Positions 5,989-8,707 of a DNA stretch of 8,707 nucleotides are shown here, piece by piece; position 1 is the first letter of the stretch, and each line of letters starts with the position of its first letter. The position numbers and the translations under genes were made by a program. The notes beneath the pieces are model-generated. The model did no database searches and was not told where the DNA came from. It saw nothing but the letters and a program-made list of their open reading frames with translations. Source of the DNA: Pseudanabaena sp. CAN_BIN31. GTDB taxonomy: Bacteria > Cyanobacteriota > Cyanobacteriia > Pseudanabaenales > Pseudanabaenaceae. The DNA lies in NCBI GenBank assembly GCA_026785865.1, contig JAJAZG010000199.1, positions 1 to 8,707 of the forward strand, in the 5' to 3' direction.

Positions 5989-6174
5989 ATGAACGCAGAT
6001 ACTACGAACAATACCTCACAGACTGATTGGGCTAGAATCGATGCAATGAGCGATGAAGACATCGATACATCCGATATTCCACCACTATCAGTAGATTTTT
6101 GGGCTAAAGCGCGATTGAAAACACCTAAAAAAGTAATTACCGCATTAGTTCAAAATGATAATCAACAGTCTTGA
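5989..6174 (+). CDS. Short BrnA-like antitoxin fragment or orphan antitoxin
   Basis: 61 aa. The segment TDWARIDAMSDEDIDTSDIP followed by PLSVDFWAKA is typical of the N-terminal half of small BrnA-like antitoxins in cyanobacteria. In the relatives I recall, a PKK-x-V strand is followed by a conserved DPxVxxWF helix region that forms the ribbon-helix-helix part. Here the protein ends soon after TPKKVITALVQ, so that DNA-binding half is missing or replaced. The ATG at 5989 is preferred over a TTG at 5959 because AAAGG (5975-5979) lies 9 bases before it. No toxin gene stands beside it on the same strand. It may be a truncated remnant; the MITE-like element 32 bases downstream could have played a part. 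Expression and function are uncertain. Confidence 0.65.
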   Translation: MNADTTNNTSQTDWARIDAMSDEDIDTSDIPPLSVDFWAKARLKTPKKVITALVQNDNQQS

Positions 6175-6206
6175 CATCATAAGCATTCTCATTTTATGAC
6201 TCATAA

Positions 6207-6297
6207 GGGACGTGCGTGAAAATAAAGTACCAATTACTTGACGGTAGCAGAGTCGTTTAGCCTTAGCTAATTGGTACTTTATTTAGCTGCACGTCCC
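6207..6297. repeat. MITE-like inverted-repeat element (91 bp)
   Basis: GGGACGTGC at 6207-6215 and AATAAAGTACCAATTA at 6221-6236 are matched exactly, inverted, at 6289-6297 and 6268-6283. Only five bases in each arm (6216-6220, 6284-6288) do not pair, so the arms are 30 bp long around a 31-base centre. TAA directly flanks both ends (6204-6206, 6298-6300), consistent with a 3-bp target duplication. There is no coding capacity. It sits between convergent genes and could also act as a two-way terminator. Confidence 0.7.
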
Positions 6298-6302
6298 TAA
6301 CG

Positions 6303-6530
6303 CTAACTGACAGATGATTGAGGCATTGATTCGATCAAAGCTCTCAGCACTTTGTTAACCGCTTCAGGAGTAGTAAAAACCTTAGCCACATCTTCATCTA
6401 AAACCACAGTCCTTTGCATCTCAATACGACTAGCAAAACGATTAGGTTTAGCTTTCTGATAATCAAAACTATACTCAGCCAAAAGTTCATCATTAGAGCT
6501 TTGTTGAGCTTCAACGGGATTGTTGTTCAT
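6303..6530 (-). CDS. Antitoxin of the BrnT-type module
   Basis: 75 aa from the ATG at 6530. FDYQKAKPNRFA (near residues 24-35) and the tail TVVLDEDVAKVFTTPEAVNK, then VLRALIES, are typical of small antitoxins encoded directly after brnT genes in cyanobacteria. The C-terminal half resembles a ribbon-helix-helix region: a short strand followed by two helices. The start overlaps the end of the toxin gene by 20 bases, which indicates translational coupling. A GTG at 6539 is also in frame. AAGAG about 10 bases before the ATG favours 6530. The product should bind and neutralise the toxin and repress the operon. The inverted-repeat element begins right after the stop codon. Confidence 0.85.
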   Translation of the reverse strand: MNNNPVEAQQSSNDELLAEYSFDYQKAKPNRFASRIEMQRTVVLDEDVAKVFTTPEAVNKVLRALIESMPQSSVS

Positions 6531-6789
6531 AGTCTTCACGCTCTTTTCTGGTTGTTTGACGGGCGCTGATAATACGGATACTATTCTGGCGCTCGGTAAA
6601 AGAAATGATCAATAACCGATTGCGTTGCGAGTGACCGATAATGATTTCTCTTAGCTCATCAAAAGAATGCGCTTCGTCATCAAAAATGACTGCCAGAGGA
6701 TTATCAAAAACTGTTTTGGCTTCCTCAAAGCTAACACCATGCTTTTTCAGATTAGCTATCGCTTTTACATCATCCCACTCAAACTTCAT
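6511..6789 (-). CDS. brnT: BrnT family toxin (RelE-fold ribonuclease)
   Basis: 92 aa, normal for BrnT. The opening FEWDDVKAIANLKKHGVSFE, followed by EAKTVFDNP, is the family signature. The central strand reads REIIIGHSQRNRLLIISF, and the C terminus has the conserved IRIISARQTTRKEREDYE, with R77, R81 and the ER..Y ending. BrnT toxins cut RNA and slow growth until neutralised. No key residue looks lost, so it is probably functional, with the antitoxin overlapping its 3' end. A perfect TATAAT box sits so close to the ATG that the mRNA may be leaderless. It follows the DUF3782-type gene by 42 bases on the same strand, so read-through from that gene is also possible. Confidence 0.92.
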   Translation of the reverse strand: MKFEWDDVKAIANLKKHGVSFEEAKTVFDNPLAVIFDDEAHSFDELREIIIGHSQRNRLLIISFTERQNSIRIISARQTTRKEREDYEQQSR

Positions 6790-6795
6790 AATAAA

Positions 6796-6801
6796 ATTAT
6801 A
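6796..6801 (-). promoter_or_regulatory. TATAAT box directly before brnT
   Basis: On the minus strand TATAAT (6801-6796) ends 6 bases before the ATG at 6789, so transcription would start at or next to the start codon. The -35 region (TCTTCA at a 17-base spacer) is weak. Confidence 0.45.
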
Positions 6802-6831
6802 TCTGATTATCCTTGATATGAAGAAAATTGT

Positions 6832-7452
6832 CTACCAAGCAACTGGTTTAAAATCATCATCATTCGCGATCGCCACACTATCACCCGAAGGCTTAATTAC
6901 AAATAATCCCTTTCGATAAGCATAGCGATCAATACCCTCATTAATCTCAATTCCCGCCACTGCTCCATAAGCCTGATAGTCCTTATAGTGAGGAAAGGAA
7001 ACCTTAAAACGTTCTAACTTCTCGACAAACTCGTCCACATCATCCTTTGATAAACGAGACTTACATTCAACCAACACTAATTCCGTATCATCAATAGCAA
7101 GAATATCAATCTCCATTGCAGACCCTTGACGCTTAGTTCGCGCACGTGGATAAATCTCTTTGACATCTATTCCCTTTTCCTGAAATAGCCTTAATACCGC
7201 AGGTTCCACTAATTCTTCAACAAATCTTCCCCATCTTGTAGTAAGTGCTTCAACTGCTTTACTGGTTCTATCCACAGTCTTTTTGAGTTCTGCCATGCTG
7301 CGGTCGGCTTCGGCAGAACGTCGATCAGCTTCAGTAGAACGTCGATCAGCCTCAGCAGAACGGTGATCAGCTTCAGTAACGCGCCGATCAAAAGCCTCTT
7401 GCGATTTTTGAAATAGTTTATAAATATCGTCAATTGTTACAGGGGTGCTCAT
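6832..7452 (-). CDS. DUF3782-type protein, PD-(D/E)XK nuclease-like, with coiled-coil repeat
   Basis: 206 aa. Residues about 23-51 are copies of a seven-residue unit (RRSAEAD and variants) that would form a coiled coil. Then comes GRFVEELVEPAVLRLF (75-90), typical of this cyanobacterial family. A PD-(D/E)XK-like core follows: Asp116 in MEIDILAI, then Glu129-x-Lys131 in LVECKSRL. The end (YRKGLFVIKPSGDSVAI) is also family-typical. The fold suggests a nuclease or nuclease-derived protein, but no activity is established to my knowledge. These genes occur in many copies in cyanobacteria, often beside toxin-antitoxin genes, as here. A TGATAAT extended -10 box (7497-7491) lies about 40 bases before the ATG. 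No clear ribosome site. Confidence 0.85.
   Translation of the reverse strand: MSTPVTIDDIYKLFQKSQEAFDRRVTEADHRSAEADRRSTEADRRSAEADRSMAELKKTVDRTSKAVEALTTRWGRFVEELVEPAVLRLFQEKGIDVKEIYPRARTKRQGSAMEIDILAIDDTELVLVECKSRLSKDDVDEFVEKLERFKVSFPHYKDYQAYGAVAGIEINEGIDRYAYRKGLFVIKPSGDSVAIANDDDFKPVAW
7301..7384 (-). repeat. Four tandem 21-bp coding repeats
   Basis: Four 21-bp units at 7301-7321, 7322-7342, 7343-7363 and 7364-7384 share GATCAGC-T-TCAG-like cores. Each encodes seven residues of the RRSAEAD type, so copy-number change keeps the frame. This lengthens or shortens the predicted coiled coil by two helical turns per unit. Confidence 0.8.
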
Positions 7453-7549
7453 ATGTTTTTATTCGTTTAATCAAACAGGACTAGACCTAAATTATCATAT
7501 AAAAAAACAAGTGGCATCTGCATCTAAACCCACGACTTTTACTACACCG

Positions 7550-8149
7550 TCACACCCTTCTCAAAACAAACAAGTTGCCCTCATTGCCTCTCCCGATCCG
7601 TAAATCTCGATCAAGATAAGTTGTTTCTAGCCAACCTTTTTGATTCTCGCGCTTAATTTGGAAATCAACAGCTAATAACTTTTTAGGCGATCGCAAAGTA
7701 TCAATAAAACTACTCACATCCCGATAACCAATCAAGCTTTGAGAACCAGCCACCAATCTCTCAAAATTTACCTTGACTTGCTTCTCAGAAACTACCGTAA
7801 AATTTGCACAAACGCTCACCAATCCACCCAGTAACGGCAGTCCCTTAATCTCCGCCACATTAAAAATTTTACCTTCAGCCACACGCAAGCATTGATAAAT
7901 ATTGCCTAGCCTGTAAAGCGGAAAGCGATCAATCTTTAAAAGTTCTTGGCTAGTGGTAAACAACAACAACCAATCCCCATCTAGCAACTCAGGCGATTGA
8001 GTCGGCGCAGGCGTGGGATTTAGTTCTTCAAGATAAGCAACTGCGGAAAAAATTGCCTTACGCTGATTTTCGGTCATTTGTAAACCGCGATTCACAGGGG
8101 CGATCGCATTTAGGAGATTTGCTTTGCGAGTAGTACTAGTCATGAGCAT
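7550..8149 (-). CDS. PAP/fibrillin family protein (plastid-lipid-associated)
   Basis: 199 aa, usual for cyanobacterial members. The N-terminal helix region (LLNAIAPVNRGLQMTENQRK) is followed by LDGDWLLLFTTSQELL (56-71), RLGNIYQCLRV (80-90), and the hallmark end TTYLDRDLRIGRGNEGNLFV (177-196). These lipocalin-like proteins bind lipids or lipophilic cofactors and associate with thylakoids or plastoglobule-like bodies in phototrophs. No signal peptide. Starts at 8149 and at 8143 (two codons later) are both possible; neither has a Shine-Dalgarno match. TAGAAT on the minus strand (8155-8150) could be a -10 box for a leaderless message starting near 8143. The gene lies only 49 bases after rpmJ, with a terminator hairpin between them. 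Confidence 0.9.
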   Translation of the reverse strand: MLMTSTTRKANLLNAIAPVNRGLQMTENQRKAIFSAVAYLEELNPTPAPTQSPELLDGDWLLLFTTSQELLKIDRFPLYRLGNIYQCLRVAEGKIFNVAEIKGLPLLGGLVSVCANFTVVSEKQVKVNFERLVAGSQSLIGYRDVSSFIDTLRSPKKLLAVDFQIKRENQKGWLETTYLDRDLRIGRGNEGNLFVLRRV

Positions 8150-8156
8150 ATTCTAC

Positions 8157-8195
8157 AAAAAATAAAGGCAACGCATAGCGTTGCCTTTATTTTTT
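8157..8195 (-). terminator. Perfect 18-bp hairpin terminator after rpmJ
   Basis: AAAAAATAAAGGCAACGC (8157-8174) and its exact complement at 8178-8195 flank an ATA loop. On the minus strand the stem ends in a T-rich tract, starting 3 bases after the rpmJ stop codon. It should end rpmJ transcription before the PAP gene and may work in both directions. Confidence 0.85.
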
Positions 8196-8198
8196 GAT

Positions 8199-8324
8199 CT
8201 ACCCTTGACGAGCTTTGAACTTTGGGTTTGTCTTACAAATGACATAGATTCTGCCGCGACGACGCACGATTTTGCAGTCTTTATGGCGAGTTTTTGCCGA
8301 TCTGAGGGAGCTAACAACTTTCAT
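8199..8324 (-). CDS. rpmJ: 50S ribosomal protein bL36, form lacking the CxxC zinc ligands
   Basis: A 41-aa gene reading MKVVSSLRSAKTRHKDCKIV, then RRRGRIYVICKTNPKFKARQ, ending in Gly. The length and the core RRRGRxYVICKxNPKFKxRQG identify bL36. The usual zinc-ribbon form has CxxC near residues 11-14; here that region is TRHKDC with a single cysteine (C17). This resembles the 'type B' paralogue (E. coli YkgO-like), which works without zinc. Such paralogues are often induced by zinc starvation through Zur in other bacteria. AGGG lies 8 bases before the ATG. The dyad at 8352-8364 is the only obvious operator candidate upstream. A strong terminator follows 3 bases after the stop codon, so the gene is probably transcribed on its own. 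Confidence 0.93.
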   Translation of the reverse strand: MKVVSSLRSAKTRHKDCKIVRRRGRIYVICKTNPKFKARQG

Positions 8325-8351
8325 GGATGAATCCCTAACGTTTACTTATGT

Positions 8352-8364
8352 TGAAAAATTTTCA
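8352..8364. promoter_or_regulatory. Dyad TGAAAA-A-TTTTCA upstream of rpmJ
   Basis: A 6-1-6 dyad 28-40 bases before the rpmJ start. It resembles the general TGA...TCA layout of Fur/Zur-family sites but is shorter than the 7-1-7 form known for cyanobacterial Zur. Simple AT-rich symmetry by chance is possible. Confidence 0.3.
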
Positions 8365-8457
8365 CACGGCTTACAAGTTTAGCACGATCTTTGTCACAAA
8401 ATTTAGACGCATAACAGTAAGTCTCCTAAAATGCATCGCATCGCGCCACCTATCGTT

Positions 8458-8473
8458 TTGAGGTTTACCTCAA
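8458..8473. promoter_or_regulatory. Dyad TTGAGGT-TT-ACCTCAA
   Basis: A perfect 7-2-7 inverted repeat in the 242-base gap between the divergent rpmJ and transferase genes, 94 bases before the latter's ATG. The near-continuous symmetry suits a dimeric regulator better than a terminator, as the loop is too short and no T tract follows. Confidence 0.4.
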
Positions 8474-8532
8474 CTCTGTGTTGGATTTCCTGCGCTTTCA
8501 CCCGATCCAGTGCTATGCTTGCAATCATAAAT

Positions 8533-8560
8533 TTGACTAGTTCTAATACCCAACTTTATT
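8533..8560 (+). promoter_or_regulatory. Candidate promoter of the MraY/WecA-family gene
   Basis: TTGACT (8533-8538) and TTTATT (8555-8560) are 16 bases apart. Transcription would begin at about the ATG at 8567, so a leaderless message is possible, which agrees with the absence of a ribosome site. Confidence 0.3.
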
Positions 8561-8566
8561 CTTGTA

Positions 8567-8707
8567 ATGCTGCATCCAAACGCCATTCCTTACTTGGTCG
8601 CCTTTGCGGTATCTGCGATCGTGGTGTGGCTGAGTACACCGATTATTCGCCATTTCGGACTTAAAGCAGGATTAGTAGATAAACCCAATCATCGCAAAAT
8701 GCATACA
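8567..8707 (+). CDS. MraY/WecA-family undecaprenyl-phosphate sugar-1-phosphate transferase, N-terminal part
   Basis: Only 47 codons lie in the window; the frame is open at the edge. A first membrane segment (YLVAFAVSAIVVWLSTPIIR, residues 9-28) is followed by FGLKAGLVDKPNHRKMHT. The motif GLVDxPNxRKxH is the family's first conserved cytoplasmic loop and binds the nucleotide-sugar or lipid phosphate. Members move GlcNAc-1-phosphate or a related sugar phosphate onto undecaprenyl phosphate, the first step of O-antigen, exopolysaccharide or wall-polymer synthesis. Among the family, the WecA/TagO (Rfe-like) branch fits better than MraY because of this loop, but the fragment cannot settle it. ATG 8567 is the first start after the in-frame stop at 8534-8536. 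No Shine-Dalgarno match. Confidence 0.88.
   Translation, partial: MLHPNAIPYLVAFAVSAIVVWLSTPIIRHFGLKAGLVDKPNHRKMHT

Noticed and set aside
6641..6919. Plus-strand open frame across brnT and the next gene
   Set aside because: Its sequence is the antisense of BrnT and of the end of the DUF3782-type gene; low-complexity serine runs and no motif.
7301..7384. Short CRISPR-like repeat array
   Set aside because: The units are directly adjacent with no spacers and encode a heptad repeat in frame.
7209..7433. Second minus-strand frame through the 21-bp repeats
   Set aside because: The repeat keeps several frames open; only the other frame carries the nuclease-like core.
8431..8664. Plus-strand open frame of 77 codons
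   Set aside because: It overlaps the start of the transferase gene in another frame, has no recognisable motif or ribosome site, and reads as cysteine- and serine-rich noise.

Overview
The window looks like cyanobacterial chromosome. Eleven copies of the octamer GCGATCGC (HIP1, a hallmark of many cyanobacterial genomes) were counted by eye. A PAP/fibrillin (plastid-lipid-associated) gene and several small toxin-antitoxin-type genes typical of cyanobacterial genomes point the same way. The base composition is AT-leaning; the genus cannot be fixed from this piece.

Left part (1-2910): a minus-strand CHAT/caspase-like gene is broken by an in-frame TAA and by a near-palindromic insertion of about 157 bp that runs to the window edge. 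Two intact housekeeping-type genes follow on the plus strand: a 3-hydroxyisobutyrate-dehydrogenase-family oxidoreductase (621-1538), closed by a strong hairpin, and a class I PLP aminotransferase of the aspartate type (1706-2872), followed by a second hairpin.

Middle part (2968-7452) is accessory. It holds a translationally coupled pair (a small protein of unknown function plus an HNH endonuclease); an intact HTH antitoxin convergent with a matching Gp49-like/RelE-superfamily toxin gene killed by two nonsense codons; a two-gene minus-strand operon of unknown function (260 and 123 aa); a short orphan antitoxin-like gene; a MITE-like inverted-repeat element; a BrnT-type toxin overlapping its antitoxin; and a PD-(D/E)XK-like DUF3782-type protein with a 21-bp coding repeat. 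About 3 kb of this part (3810-6865) has no HIP1 site, which fits recent acquisition.

Right part (7550-8707) is again core-like. It contains a PAP/fibrillin gene; directly upstream of it a 41-aa ribosomal protein bL36 of the form lacking the CxxC zinc ligands, separated from the PAP gene by a perfect 18-bp terminator hairpin; and, at the edge, the first 47 codons of a MraY/WecA-family sugar-phosphate transferase on the plus strand.

The best candidates for something undescribed are the 260-aa/123-aa operon with a tandem repeat over its promoter, and the small-protein/HNH pair. The clearest evolutionary story is toxin decay with a retained antitoxin. No CRISPR array, tRNA or rRNA was seen, and no gene-free stretch exceeds 300 bases; the longest (5715-5988) holds the putative promoters of the two divergent genes that flank it.
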